Shown: positions 39,416-48,924, counted from the first letter of the stretch. The stretch: 64,000 nucleotides of DNA from Bacillota bacterium (GCA_016286445.1 JAEESS010000002.1:51834-115833); one strand, 5' to 3'. Notes: generated by a model from the sequence alone, not told the origin. A program made the numbers and translations.

Positions 39416-40695
39416 CATACGAAGAAGCGATCGCTTATATTCACGGGATGTACTGGCGCGGTTCAAAGCTCGGGCTCGTGCGCGTTACGGAGCTTTGCGA
39501 ACGCTTGGGCAATCCGCAGAATCAGCTGAAATTCATCCACGTCGCCGGAACGAACGGCAAAGGCTCCACCTGCGCCATGCTTTCAAAGATCCTGTGCGCC
39601 GAGGGATATCGGACCGGCTTATTCGTTTCGCCGTTTGTCGATCGGTTCAACGAACGCATCCAGTTCAACAATGAGCCGATCCCGGACGACGATCTTGCGG
39701 AGATCATCACGGAGATCGAACCGGTCGTCAATTCCATGGAGAATCTGCCGACCGAGTTTGAAGTGATCACGGCGGCAGCGTTCCTGTACTATGTCAAAAT
39801 GAAATGCGATTATGTCGTACTCGAAGTCGGTCTGGGCGGAGAGCTTGATTCCACAAACGTGATCGAGACCCCGCTGCTTGCGATCATTACGGCGATCGAC
39901 TATGATCACATGCATATCCTCGGCAACACGATCGAAGAGATTGCAAGCGCGAAAGCCGGCATCATCAAGGACGGCGGCAGCGTTCTGTTCTACGGCGAGC
40001 ATCACGATGCGCTGCCCGTCATTGAAGCGGCTTGCAAAAAACACGGCGCAAGCCTGCAGGTCGTCGACCGATCCACGCTGAAGGAGGGCAGCTACGATCT
40101 GCACGGACAGACATTCGATTATAAGGACTATCAAGATCTTCGTCTGGGTCTTCTCGGCAAGTATCAGATGAGAAACGCAGCCACGGTGATCGACGCCGTC
40201 GAACTGCTGCGTAAACAGGGCATCGCGATCTCAAACGAGGCGCTGCGGACCGGTCTCAGGGAAACGGTCTGGCCTGCGCGTTTTGAGCTTTTGAGAGAGG
40301 ATCCACCGTTCTTTGTCGACGGCGGACACAATCCTCACGGCGTCAGAGGAACCGTGGAGACCTATCGCAGGCTGTTCCCGGAACAAAAGGCAACGGTCAT
40401 CATGGGCATGATGCGCGACAAGGACGTCTCGCAGTCGATCGAGCTTCTGCTCCCGATCGCAAAGGCGTTTTATACGGTGACGCCGAACAACGATCGCGCC
40501 ATGCCGAGCGAAGAGCTCGCCGGGCTGATCCGCACGTTCGGCGCGCATGCGGCGCCGTTCTCAAGGGTTTCGGATGCGGTCGAGACGGCGGCTAACGGGG
40601 AAGGTCCGGTGCTTGCGGTCGGTTCGCTGTACATGGCGGGCGAAGTCCATGAAGCGTTCCGCGCGCTGACACATGCAGGGAGAGAACAGGAATGA
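39412..40695 (+). CDS. folC: Folylpolyglutamate synthase / dihydrofolate synthase
   Basis: A 427-residue ligase adding glutamates to folates. ATG 39412 has AAGGAGGGG upstream and overlaps the folT stop; the track extension is out of frame with folT. ATP site is IHVAGTNGKGSTCAMLS; other blocks are RTGLFVSPFVDRFNERIQ, VLEVGLGGELDSTNVI, YDHMHILGNTIEEIASAKAGI and FVDGGHNPHG. Together with FolT this couples folate uptake with retention. Overlaps the next gene by 4 bp. Confidence 0.94.
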   Translation: MTYEEAIAYIHGMYWRGSKLGLVRVTELCERLGNPQNQLKFIHVAGTNGKGSTCAMLSKILCAEGYRTGLFVSPFVDRFNERIQFNNEPIPDDDLAEIITEIEPVVNSMENLPTEFEVITAAAFLYYVKMKCDYVVLEVGLGGELDSTNVIETPLLAIITAIDYDHMHILGNTIEEIASAKAGIIKDGGSVLFYGEHHDALPVIEAACKKHGASLQVVDRSTLKEGSYDLHGQTFDYKDYQDLRLGLLGKYQMRNAATVIDAVELLRKQGIAISNEALRTGLRETVWPARFELLREDPPFFVDGGHNPHGVRGTVETYRRLFPEQKATVIMGMMRDKDVSQSIELLLPIAKAFYTVTPNNDRAMPSEELAGLIRTFGAHAAPFSRVSDAVETAANGEGPVLAVGSLYMAGEVHEAFRALTHAGREQE

Positions 40696-41480
40696 AGCTT
40701 TTAGCGCTCGACATCGACGATACGCTGGTCGTGACCGGAAAGCTTCCGAGCGAACGGCTGAAGAAGGCGATCCGGCTTACGGAAGCAAACGGTGTGACCG
40801 TCGTGCTTGCAACGGGACGCGGCTTTTTCGGTTCGCGCAGGATCCGTGAATCGCTTGCGGTTTACGGACCGCTGATCCATTACGGCGGCGCCATGGTGTC
40901 CGACGGCAGGACCGGCGAGCACCTGTTTGTAAATTTCCTACGTCCGGAGGACGTCGTTACGGCGTTTTCTGTTGCGGACACGTTTGGGATCCATGCGCAG
41001 ATCTATGAGGAGGATACCGTCGTATTCCGCAAAGAGAATGCGTTCACAAAGCAATACACCGGCATTCTGAATCTTCCGTACATTGTCGATCCGCAGCTTA
41101 TTTATCGTCCGCTCGATAACATTCCGAAGGTTCTCTATGCCGTCGATCCGGCAAAGGAAGCCGAGCTGTATCGCGAGATTCGCGCGCTGCTTCCGAAGCA
41201 TCTTTCCGTGCTTTGCTCGAAACCCGGTTTTATCGAGATCGGATCGGTCTCTTCCACAAAGGGGTCTGCGCTCAAAAAGGTCGCGGCAATGCTCAATATC
41301 CCGCGGGAAGAGGTCACGGCGATCGGCGACAACACGCTCGATCTTGACATGATCGAATGGGCGGGGACGGGCGTGTGCGTCGCAAACGCCAATCCGCAGG
41401 TAAAAGAAAAAGCCGATCTGATCATCGGCTCCTGCGAAAATGACGGCGTCGCGGAATATCTCGAATCCGTCTTTGCATAA
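40692..41480 (+). CDS. Cof-type HAD hydrolase
   Basis: A 262-residue haloacid-dehalogenase phosphatase of the Cof/IIB subfamily. Motif I is LLALDIDDTLVVTG, motif II is VVLATGRGFF, and motifs III/IV are TKGSALKKVAAMLNI and VTAIGDNTLDLDMIEWAG. Likely acts on a small phosphometabolite; with folC upstream a role in cofactor metabolism is possible but unsupported. A weak terminator follows. Confidence 0.9.
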   Translation: MKLLALDIDDTLVVTGKLPSERLKKAIRLTEANGVTVVLATGRGFFGSRRIRESLAVYGPLIHYGGAMVSDGRTGEHLFVNFLRPEDVVTAFSVADTFGIHAQIYEEDTVVFRKENAFTKQYTGILNLPYIVDPQLIYRPLDNIPKVLYAVDPAKEAELYREIRALLPKHLSVLCSKPGFIEIGSVSSTKGSALKKVAAMLNIPREEVTAIGDNTLDLDMIEWAGTGVCVANANPQVKEKADLIIGSCENDGVAEYLESVFA

Positions 41481-41493
41481 AACAGAAAACATG

Positions 41494-41523
41494 AGCGGGA
41501 GCGAAGGCTTCCGCTTTGCTTTT
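41494..41523 (+). terminator. Probable terminator after the HAD gene
   Basis: AGCGGGAGC / GCTTCCGCT with one G-T pair, GAAG loop, then TTGCTTTT. It reaches the 3' end of the convergent radical SAM gene. Confidence 0.6.
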
Positions 41524-42403
41524 ATAGGTCGAGATGATCCGAAAACGGCGGGGTAAAGGAACGTCCGACGCTTGTCAAGTCCTGTGTGTAAACGTCCGTA
41601 AAGCCGAGCGAGATGCAGTATGCGAGCGCGTTCTCATACTCGCGCTGTGTCAGCGGACGGTCAAGCGGCTTTATAGTGCATTCCGGAATCGGTGTGAACT
41701 GCGACATCAGCGAGATCGGACAGTCGACGCCGAAGCGATCTTTGATCGCGTCCAAAACATTTCTGGTATCGTATACGCATCCGGGCAGAACAAGGTGACG
41801 GATGCGTACGCCTTTTTTGGCGATCCCGTCGGCGTCGGTCTGCATAAAACCGACCTGCCGGATCATTTCGCCGATCGCTTCGATCGCCGTATCGAAATAG
41901 TCCGATGCGCGCGAGAATTTCAGCGACAGACGCGGATCGACGTATTTGAGATCGGGCAGATAAATGTCGACAAGACCATCGAAAGCGCGGATCGTTTCGA
42001 CGGTTTCATAGGCATTGGTATTGTACACGACAGGGATCGAAAGCCCGTTTTCCTTGGCAAGCCGCAGCGCTTCTGTAAGCGTGTCACGATGCGGCGTCGG
42101 TGTGACGAGATTGATGTTGTGCGCGCCAAGCGACTGGAGCTTCAGCATGATATCGGCAAGGCGCGGAACATCGCAGATCTCGCCGAGCGTTCCGTCGGTT
42201 AGAACCATATTCTGACAAAAGATGCATTTGAGATTGCAGCCGGAAAAAAAGATCGTCCCGCTGCCGCGCGATCCGCTGATGCTCGGTTCTTCATCATAAT
42301 GCAGCGCGGCGCGCGCAACGCGCACAACAGAAGAGCAGCCGCAGAAGCCCTTTGCGGCTGTTCGGTCAATTTTACAGTTCCGCGGACAGATCGTGCAGCT
42401 CAT
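41522..42403 (-). CDS. Radical SAM protein (PflA-like)
   Basis: A 293-residue radical SAM enzyme. The SAM cluster motif is SGCNLKCIFCQNM (CxxxCxxC); an extra N-terminal Cys set (MSCTICPRNCKID, GFCGCSS) suggests a second Fe-S site, as in the PflA-related 'radical SAM protein' group beside AmmeMemo systems. GGSGT-like GSRGSGTIFF precedes the motif. I take ATG 42403, which overlaps the upstream stop as TGATG; the track start is 8 codons earlier without a ribosome site. Substrate unknown. Confidence 0.85.
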   Translation of the reverse strand: MSCTICPRNCKIDRTAAKGFCGCSSVVRVARAALHYDEEPSISGSRGSGTIFFSGCNLKCIFCQNMVLTDGTLGEICDVPRLADIMLKLQSLGAHNINLVTPTPHRDTLTEALRLAKENGLSIPVVYNTNAYETVETIRAFDGLVDIYLPDLKYVDPRLSLKFSRASDYFDTAIEAIGEMIRQVGFMQTDADGIAKKGVRIRHLVLPGCVYDTRNVLDAIKDRFGVDCPISLMSQFTPIPECTIKPLDRPLTQREYENALAYCISLGFTDVYTQDLTSVGRSFTPPFSDHLDL

Positions 42404-43899
42404 CAGTGGAACACACGCCTTCCGCATACAAAATTGCGTTCCCAGTAAGAGGAGAAGGAGCTTTGCACAACCTGCCCTTTGCTGGCGCTTGCGTGGATGA
42501 ACCGGCTGCCGCCGATATAGATTGCGGTGTGATTGACACGATCGCTCGAATCGCTCTTGAAGAACAGCAGATCGCCCTTCTTGAGATCGTCGATGGATTC
42601 GACAAGCGTCCAGCTGCCGTTTTCGGAATAGGAATGTGCGCTTCTGCGGCTGACTTTGACGCCGGCTTTTGTCAGACAGTAGTAAACAAGACCGGAGCAG
42701 TCAAAGGAATCGGGACCTTCATCGCCGAGGATATAAGGATCGCCGATCTGATTCTGGGCGCACTTGATCATGCCGTCCACGCTGTGCGAATACCCGGAAT
42801 CGTCGCCGGACGGCTTGGAAGTCGGCTTCGGCGTCGCGGTCGGCTTCGGCGTTGCAGTGGGCTTCGGCGTCTTCGTCGGCTTCGGCGTCGCGGTGGGCTT
42901 CGGCGTCTTCGTCGGTTTCGGCGTCGCGGTTTTCTGCGGCTTCGGCGTCGCAGTCTTCTGCGGCTTCGGTGTTGCCGTCTTCTGCGGATTCGGCGTCGCC
43001 GTCTTCTGGGGTTTCGGCGTTGCCGTCTTCTGCGGCTTCGGCGTTGCAGTCTTTTGCGGCTTCGGTGTTGCAGTCTTTTGTGGCTTCGGCGTAGGCGATT
43101 TTGAAGGCTTTGCGGTCGGCTTCGGCGTAGGCGTTGGGGTCGGCGTCGGAGTCGGCGTCGGCGTTGCAAGCGGGATCGCGTGATCGGAATACAGAAGATC
43201 CCAATCGTTGCGCGTGATCTGACCGTCAACCTCTACGCTGTTTTTTGCCTGAAACTGCCGGACGGCTTCCTCCGTATTCGGTCCGTAATAACCGGTGACA
43301 CGGTCGCTGTAGTAGCCGAGGTCGCTCAGCTGCCGCTGTATGCTTCTGACGTCCGGACCGTTGTCGTCGAGCTTGATTCGGTATTCCTGCGCGTCTGCGG
43401 AAAAGAGCATTTCCTGCAGCGCAGCGGATGCGACGCCGTTCTGCTCGCTGTCGGTCGCACGCTGAAACAGCGTGACGGCGTTCTTGGTGGATTCGTTGAA
43501 CAGCGTGCCGGGCTCATCCGCCTCCATATAGCCGAGGTCCATCAGCTGCTGCTGCAGAGCCGAGACTGCGGCGTTATCGTCGTTCAGCTGCAGGGTGGAA
43601 TAGTGCGAGATCGCGATTCGGTTGTCGGTCGGCGACGGCGTTTCGGTTGCATCCGGCATGAACGGCGTGGGCAGGGGGCTCGGCGTTGCACCGGCGAGCT
43701 GTACGGAATCTTCTTTCGTTGTCAGATATTCGGAATCGATGTTTGCGGACGGGAACGGAGAGATATCGCGATCGCGCAGAATCAAAAGAAGACCGACGGT
43801 GCAAAGCACGGCGGCAGCAGACAATGCGATCACGATACGCAATGCAACCGGCATGGATCTGCGTTTTTTGCCCGGCAGCAGTTTGATCTGTTTCTCCAT
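42403..43899 (-). CDS. NlpC/P60 cell-wall hydrolase with two peptidoglycan-binding repeats and a Lys-Pro-Thr linker
   Basis: A 498-residue envelope protein. One N-terminal transmembrane segment (IVIALSAAAVLCTVGLLLIL) is followed by two PG_binding_1-type domains (about residues 100-165: VSALQQQLMDLGYMEAD; and 170-235: VRSIQRQLSDLGYYSD). A linker of about 120 residues made of KPQKTATP repeats precedes the NlpC/P60 domain (about 373-498): catalytic Cys in SFDCSGLVYYC, His in VNHTAIYIG and IHASASKGQ. It probably cleaves peptide stems in the wall. It is cotranscribed with the radical SAM gene, overlapping it by one base, with no obvious functional link. Confidence 0.9.
   Translation of the reverse strand: MEKQIKLLPGKKRRSMPVALRIVIALSAAAVLCTVGLLLILRDRDISPFPSANIDSEYLTTKEDSVQLAGATPSPLPTPFMPDATETPSPTDNRIAISHYSTLQLNDDNAAVSALQQQLMDLGYMEADEPGTLFNESTKNAVTLFQRATDSEQNGVASAALQEMLFSADAQEYRIKLDDNGPDVRSIQRQLSDLGYYSDRVTGYYGPNTEEAVRQFQAKNSVEVDGQITRNDWDLLYSDHAIPLATPTPTPTPTPTPTPKPTAKPSKSPTPKPQKTATPKPQKTATPKPQKTATPKPQKTATPNPQKTATPKPQKTATPKPQKTATPKPTKTPKPTATPKPTKTPKPTATPKPTATPKPTSKPSGDDSGYSHSVDGMIKCAQNQIGDPYILGDEGPDSFDCSGLVYYCLTKAGVKVSRRSAHSYSENGSWTLVESIDDLKKGDLLFFKSDSSDRVNHTAIYIGGSRFIHASASKGQVVQSSFSSYWERNFVCGRRVFH
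42820..43165 (-). repeat. 24-bp tandem coding repeat (KPQKTATP linker)
   Basis: Seven near-identical 24-bp units encode KPQKTATP (one variant NPQKTATP), flanked by KPTKTPKPTATP and PTPTPTP runs. Units share most bases, so the array could expand or shrink by slippage or recombination. Confidence 0.9.
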
Positions 43900-43922
43900 C
43901 GTTCGACTCCTTTCGTGTCTTG

Positions 43923-43931
43923 ATTATACCA
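43923..43931 (-). promoter_or_regulatory. Extended -10 promoter of the NlpC/P60 gene
   Basis: Minus-strand TGGTATAAT, a TGn-extended -10, 24 bp upstream of ATG 43899; no good -35. Confidence 0.5.
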
Positions 43932-43969
43932 TACCAAATGCAACATAATCTTGAAATTTATATAAATTA

Positions 43970-43998
43970 TTTTCAAATACGGAAAGATGTGCTATACT
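43970..43998 (+). promoter_or_regulatory. Promoter of the ABC-F gene
   Basis: TTTTCA, 17 bp, TATACT, 34 bp upstream of ATG 44033. Confidence 0.5.
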
Positions 43999-44032
43999 GT
44001 CTATATTATGGATGACTGTTTGAGAAAGAATC

Positions 44033-45958
44033 ATGGTATTGCTGCAGGTTGACCGATTAAAGAAATCTTTTGCAGACCGAACGCTGTTTTCGGACGTATC
44101 CTTTGAGATTCGGACGGGCGAGCGTGTCGGTCTGATCGGCGTAAACGGCGGAGGCAAAACGACGCTGATGCGGATCCTGATGGGAAAGGAACCGTATGAC
44201 AGCGGTACGTTCGGCATGCCGCAGGGAACGAAGCTGTCCTATGTGGAACAGATCCCGAAACTCGAGAAAGATACAGACCTGTATTCGTTTACGCTTGAAG
44301 CGTTCCGACCGCTTCTGGATTTGGAAGCGGAAGAGGAGCGCATCGTTCAAAAACTCGAACAGGGCGATGCGAATCGCGACCGGCTGATCGAACGGCAGGC
44401 GGCTGTTGTTGAAACGCTTTCCCGCGAAGGCGGAGCGACGTTCCGCGCGCTGACGCGCTCTGCGCTCCTCGGCCTGGGATTTTCGGAGGAGGATCTTGCG
44501 CGGTCGGTCACGTCGTTTTCGGGCGGACAGATCAGCAAGGCGATGCTTGCCCGTGCGATTTTATCCCGCGCCGATCTGCTGCTTCTGGATGAGCCGACCA
44601 ACAATCTGGACATCACCGCGATCCGCTGGCTGACGGATTATCTCAAGCAGTTCAAAGGCGCTGTTCTGGTCGTATCGCACGATCGCGCATTTCTGGACGA
44701 TACGGTCACGCGCATGCTGGAGCTGCAGCACGGCAGGATCCGCGGCACGGAAGGCAACTATACGCGCTATATGGAGCTGAAGATGGACGCCCGCGAGCTT
44801 GAACGGAAGATCTATCTGCGCAAGCAGAAGGAGATCCGCCGCATCGAAGGGATCATCGAACAGCAGAAACGATGGAACCAGGAACGCAACTATATTACGA
44901 TCGCATCGAAGCAAAAGCAGATCGACCGCATCAAGGAGGACATGGTCGAGCCGGAACGGGATGAAAAATCCATCGTGTTCCGTTTTCCGACGCCCGCCCC
45001 GACCGGCAACGAGGTGATCGTGCTCAACGAGCTCGGCATGCAGTACGGCACAAAACGGGTTTTCTCCGGGCTGAACACCATGATCCGCGCAGGACAGTGC
45101 GTCTGTATGATCGGTCCGAACGGCTGCGGCAAAACAACACTTCTGAAGATCCTGACCGGCGGAGAGCGGCAGACCGAGGGCACCTTTAAGATCGGCGCAG
45201 GCGTACGCATCGGCTATTTTGCGCAGAACACCTACGATCTGAACGATGCAAATACGGTCATCGAAGAGTTGGACCGGGCGTTTCCGCACATCGAGCGGAA
45301 CACGTTGCGCGGCTACCTCGGGATGTTTCTGTTCAAAAACGACGACATCGATAAGCGCATCGGATCGCTGTCGGGCGGCGAAAAGGCGCGGATCCGGCTT
45401 TTGAAGCTTGTACTCTCCGGCGCGAATGTACTTCTGCTGGACGAACCGACGAACCATCTGGATATTGCTTCTGCGGAAATGCTCGAAAGCGCGCTGGAGA
45501 AGTTTTCGGGAACGGTTCTGATCGTGACGCATGACCGGTATATGGTTAAGCGGCTTGCGGATCGCGTGATCCTGATGACCGAGAACGGGCTGGTCGAACA
45601 GCAGGACGAGACGGAAGATCTGTTTGTACGCATCGTTGAGCGAAAGATCGAAAAACCGAAGCAGCCCGGGAAAACGGAATCCGACAACACGTTCCTGCGC
45701 CGCAGAGAAAACAAACAGCGCCGGGCGAAAGCAAAGCAGGAGCTGCAGCGGATCGAGCGAATGATCGAACAGAACGAAGCGGCAAAGAAAGAAACCGAAC
45801 AGCAATTGACACAGGCACAGACCGGGAACGATTTCCGGCAGATGCAGCAGCTGTATGAAACGATTTCGTCTCTTGATGCACGGGAGGCGGAATTGTATGA
45901 ACTGTTGGAGAAAGCCGAAGCGGCACTCTCGGAGCTCGAAACGGAGGAGGATGTATGA
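44033..45958 (+). CDS. ABC-F family ATPase (YfmR/Uup-like)
   Basis: A 641-residue soluble protein with two ABC ATPase domains and no membrane segment. Walker A motifs are LIGVNGGGKTTLM and IGPNGCGKTTLLK; signatures SFSGGQISK and SLSGGEKARI; Walker B LLLLDEPTNNLD and LLLDEPTNHLD. An interdomain linker rich in Lys/Arg/Glu (RKQKEIRRIEGIIEQQKRW) is the P-site tRNA-interaction motif region of ABC-F proteins. A C-terminal coiled coil (about 540-640) is present. Such factors act at the ribosome, either in normal translation or in antibiotic resistance; this one is not assigned to a resistance class. It overlaps the next gene by 4 bp. Confidence 0.92.
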   Translation: MVLLQVDRLKKSFADRTLFSDVSFEIRTGERVGLIGVNGGGKTTLMRILMGKEPYDSGTFGMPQGTKLSYVEQIPKLEKDTDLYSFTLEAFRPLLDLEAEEERIVQKLEQGDANRDRLIERQAAVVETLSREGGATFRALTRSALLGLGFSEEDLARSVTSFSGGQISKAMLARAILSRADLLLLDEPTNNLDITAIRWLTDYLKQFKGAVLVVSHDRAFLDDTVTRMLELQHGRIRGTEGNYTRYMELKMDARELERKIYLRKQKEIRRIEGIIEQQKRWNQERNYITIASKQKQIDRIKEDMVEPERDEKSIVFRFPTPAPTGNEVIVLNELGMQYGTKRVFSGLNTMIRAGQCVCMIGPNGCGKTTLLKILTGGERQTEGTFKIGAGVRIGYFAQNTYDLNDANTVIEELDRAFPHIERNTLRGYLGMFLFKNDDIDKRIGSLSGGEKARIRLLKLVLSGANVLLLDEPTNHLDIASAEMLESALEKFSGTVLIVTHDRYMVKRLADRVILMTENGLVEQQDETEDLFVRIVERKIEKPKQPGKTESDNTFLRRRENKQRRAKAKQELQRIERMIEQNEAAKKETEQQLTQAQTGNDFRQMQQLYETISSLDAREAELYELLEKAEAALSELETEEDV

Positions 45959-47487
45959 TCTGGCATTATTTCCCGATCGGGATGCGGTTCCCGGTATCGG
46001 ACTTTTCCGAAGAAACAAAGCGCGCTTGCTGGAAAACGGCATTCAGCGCCGTCTTTGCATCCGACGCGACCCAAACAGGGCTGTACGAAGCCTGCGAATC
46101 GTACGATCCGATCACGCAGAGCCCCGTGTACATCTGTATCGTCTGCTATGTCGGGATCAAACAATCCCGTGCGGCGGGAGAAACGCTGCATGCGTTGGAC
46201 GCGCTCATGACGCGTCTGTGCCTGTATAAGCCGCTGGTCCAGGCGAACGACCTTGAAAGCTTCGGTCCGTATCCGATCCTCGGCGAAATCGATGCGAACG
46301 GAACGATCCGCCCGAACGAAGCCGGCGCGCCGTTTATTCCGACGGAAACGCCGGTCCCGATGCAGGTTTCAAAAGGATTTCGGATTCTGATTGCACCGGA
46401 TTCCATGAAGGACGTCTGCGATGCCGAACGGCTGTCACGCGTGATCGGCACGGCGGCGGCGGACTGCGGGCTTCGCGTACAGAGAATGCCTGTTGCCGAC
46501 GGCGGCGAGGGAACGGTGCGCGCGCTGGTTGCCGGAACGAACGGAAGATATGATACGGTCACCTGCGAGGATCTGAACGGGGATCGTGTCAAAATGACGG
46601 TCGGCGTCATTCCCGGTCCCGTAGCGGTCATCGAAGCGGCAGACGCGGTCGGGTTTTCCCGCAGGGCGGCGCATACGCCGCCGATCGAACGCCGTTCGAG
46701 CTTCGGCGTCGGCATGCTGATCCGAAAGACGCTGGATCTCGGATACCGCAGGATATGGATCGGATTGGGCGGCTCTTTGACCGTCGACCTCGGATTGGGC
46801 GCGCTGCACGCGCTCGGCGTGCGGTTCACGGACGCGGACGGAGAAGAGATTTCCCCTTGTCCCGAAACGCTTTCCGCGATCGGGAAGATCGATCGCACGG
46901 GATTGGATCCGCGTATTGCGCAGACGGAGCTGACGATTCTGAACGACGTCACGGCACCGCTGCTCGGACAGGACGGCGCATTGAACGTGTTCGGACCGCA
47001 AAAAGGCGCCGAACCGGCGCAGATTGACGCTTGGGAACACGAGTTTGCGCGCCTTGCTTCCGTGATCGGCGGCGATCCGCACGCACCCGGCAGCGGAGCG
47101 GCAGGCGGACTGGGTTTTGCGCTTGCGTCGATCGGAGGCAGACTGGCGAAAGGATCGGATGCGGTCCTGGACCGTATCGGAATAGGACCTGCGATCCGGG
47201 AGGCGGATTTTGTCATCACCGGTGAAGGCAGCTTCGACAAACAAAGCATTCATTACGAAAAAGCGCCCGCTGCTGTGCTGGAAAGACTGTCCGATGCGGA
47301 CCGTCCGGGATGCCTGTTCGTCGGACGGCAGGGGATCGATTCTTCCGCGCTTCTGAGAGAGTATCCGAAGCTCAAGGGCGTCGCTGTCTGTCCGATCGGC
47401 GACGAACCGTTCGATGAAACGATTCGTGCGGCTTTTGCAAAAAGCGTGCTTCCGATGATCGGAAAAGACGTTGCCAATATCGGCTGA
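45955..47487 (+). CDS. Glycerate kinase with unusual N-terminal extension
   Basis: A 510-residue protein. Residues from about 140 to the end form a GlxK-type glycerate kinase: FRILIAPDSMKDVCDAERLS, PVADGGEGTVRALVAG, GLGGSLTVDLGLGALHALG, DVTAPLLGQDGALNVFGPQKG, PGSGAAGGLGFAL and ITGEGSFDKQS. The first roughly 140 residues are not part of the family (normally about 380 residues) and match nothing I know; they contain WHYFPIGMRFPVSDFSEETK and four Cys. The kinase should phosphorylate glycerate to 2-phosphoglycerate. The ATG overlaps the ABC-F stop, so the extension is in the native frame. Confidence 0.85.
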   Translation: MIWHYFPIGMRFPVSDFSEETKRACWKTAFSAVFASDATQTGLYEACESYDPITQSPVYICIVCYVGIKQSRAAGETLHALDALMTRLCLYKPLVQANDLESFGPYPILGEIDANGTIRPNEAGAPFIPTETPVPMQVSKGFRILIAPDSMKDVCDAERLSRVIGTAAADCGLRVQRMPVADGGEGTVRALVAGTNGRYDTVTCEDLNGDRVKMTVGVIPGPVAVIEAADAVGFSRRAAHTPPIERRSSFGVGMLIRKTLDLGYRRIWIGLGGSLTVDLGLGALHALGVRFTDADGEEISPCPETLSAIGKIDRTGLDPRIAQTELTILNDVTAPLLGQDGALNVFGPQKGAEPAQIDAWEHEFARLASVIGGDPHAPGSGAAGGLGFALASIGGRLAKGSDAVLDRIGIGPAIREADFVITGEGSFDKQSIHYEKAPAAVLERLSDADRPGCLFVGRQGIDSSALLREYPKLKGVAVCPIGDEPFDETIRAAFAKSVLPMIGKDVANIG

Positions 47488-47499
47488 TTGTGATATAAT
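47471..47499 (+). promoter_or_regulatory. Promoter of pdp, within the glycerate kinase 3' end
   Basis: TTGCCA, 17 bp, TATAAT, 31 bp upstream of ATG 47530. The -35 lies in the preceding coding sequence. Confidence 0.7.
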
Positions 47500-47529
47500 A
47501 TCTTATCAGTTTTTGGGAGGTACATTCGC

Positions 47530-48849
47530 ATGCGCATGGTCGATCTGATCGAGAAAAAGGTAAACGGCGGAACGCTGTCTGGTGACGAGATCCGTTATAT
47601 CGTCAACGGATTCACGGATGGCTCCATCCCGGATTATCAGATGTCCGCATTTCAGATGGCGGTTGTGTTCAACGGCATGACGGATCGCGAGACCGCGGAT
47701 CTGACGATGGCGATGATGCATTCCGGCGATGTGGTCGATCTGAGCGACTTGAAAGGCGTTAAGGTCGACAAGCATTCGACCGGCGGCGTCGGCGATACGA
47801 CGACGCTCGTGATCGCGCCGCTCGTTGCCGCATGCGGCGGTACGGTCGCAAAGATGAGCGGCAGGGGACTGGGTCATACCGGCGGTACGCTCGATAAGCT
47901 CGAATCGATTCCGGGCGTATGCATCGAACAGCCCATGGAACGGTTCAAAGAAATCGTGAACCGCATCGGCGTCGCTGTCATCGGACAGACCGGAAACCTC
48001 GTTCCCGCGGACAAAAAGATGTACGCGCTTCGCGACGTGACGGCAACCGTGCGCAGCATTCCGCTGATCGCATCGAGCATCATGTCCAAGAAGCTTGCGG
48101 CGGGAACCGACGCGATCGTGCTTGACGTCAAGACCGGCACCGGCGCGTTTATGCAGACCGTCGACGAGGCGGAGAAGCTTGCGCATCTGATGGTCTCCAT
48201 CGGCAAGCTCGTCGGACGCGAATGCGTTGCCGTGATCACGGATATGAATCAGCCGCTCGGTCTTGCGGTCGGAAACGCGCTGGAGGTGCGTGAAGCGGTT
48301 GAGCTTCTTTCCGGAAAGATTCCGGCGGGCGATCCGCTGTACGAAGTCTGCATGCTGCTGGGCGTGCACATGATGCGCGTTTCCAAGCTTGCCGAAACCG
48401 AGGTCGAAGCGCGTGAAAAGCTGGAGTCCGCGCTGCATTCCGGCGCGGGACTTGCAAAGCTGCGCGAGATGATCGCGGCGGAGGGCGGCGACGCGTCGTA
48501 TATCGGTCTGGACCGGATCGACGAGCTCTGCAGAGTCAAGACGATCCTGAACGTGTATCCGAAGCGCGCGGGCTATATCTCTTCGATGAACGCCGAACGC
48601 ATCGGTACGGCGGCGCAGATCCTCGGCGCCGGACGCGCCACCAAGGAAGAGAGCATCGACCCGGCGGTCGGTCTTGTGATGAAAAAACGTCTCGGCGATT
48701 TTATCCGTGCCGACGAACCGCTTTGCGTGATGTATGTGAATGATGAAAGCAAGGTCAACGCCGCGCTCGAGATGTTCCACAGCGCATTCGAGTATTCCGA
48801 CGCAAAACCGGAATACCGTCCGATGGTGTACGACGTCGTTCGTGCATGA
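47530..48849 (+). CDS. pdp: Pyrimidine-nucleoside phosphorylase
   Basis: A 439-residue nucleoside phosphorylase acting on uridine and thymidine. Motifs are VDLIEKKVNGGTLSGDEI, VDKHSTGGVGDTTTLVIAPL, KMSGRGLGHTGGTLDKLESI, and the phosphate-binding DVKTGTGAFMQTVDEA; the C-terminal domain ends in EYRPMVYDVV. Full length. GGGAGG precedes the ATG. It complements deoB-punA of the 33-kb block in nucleoside salvage. Confidence 0.95.
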   Translation: MRMVDLIEKKVNGGTLSGDEIRYIVNGFTDGSIPDYQMSAFQMAVVFNGMTDRETADLTMAMMHSGDVVDLSDLKGVKVDKHSTGGVGDTTTLVIAPLVAACGGTVAKMSGRGLGHTGGTLDKLESIPGVCIEQPMERFKEIVNRIGVAVIGQTGNLVPADKKMYALRDVTATVRSIPLIASSIMSKKLAAGTDAIVLDVKTGTGAFMQTVDEAEKLAHLMVSIGKLVGRECVAVITDMNQPLGLAVGNALEVREAVELLSGKIPAGDPLYEVCMLLGVHMMRVSKLAETEVEAREKLESALHSGAGLAKLREMIAAEGGDASYIGLDRIDELCRVKTILNVYPKRAGYISSMNAERIGTAAQILGAGRATKEESIDPAVGLVMKKRLGDFIRADEPLCVMYVNDESKVNAALEMFHSAFEYSDAKPEYRPMVYDVVRA

Positions 48850-48924
48850 GCTTGTGAAAAACAGAAAATGACGACCGAGGCGGCGCACCCGATGCAGGGC
48901 GTGCCGTTTCGAGAAAGAGGGAAT

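Noticed and set aside
42820-43165. Regular repeats that could suggest a CRISPR array
   Set aside because: Units are contiguous with no spacers, in frame and translated as KPQKTATP in the NlpC/P60 protein.
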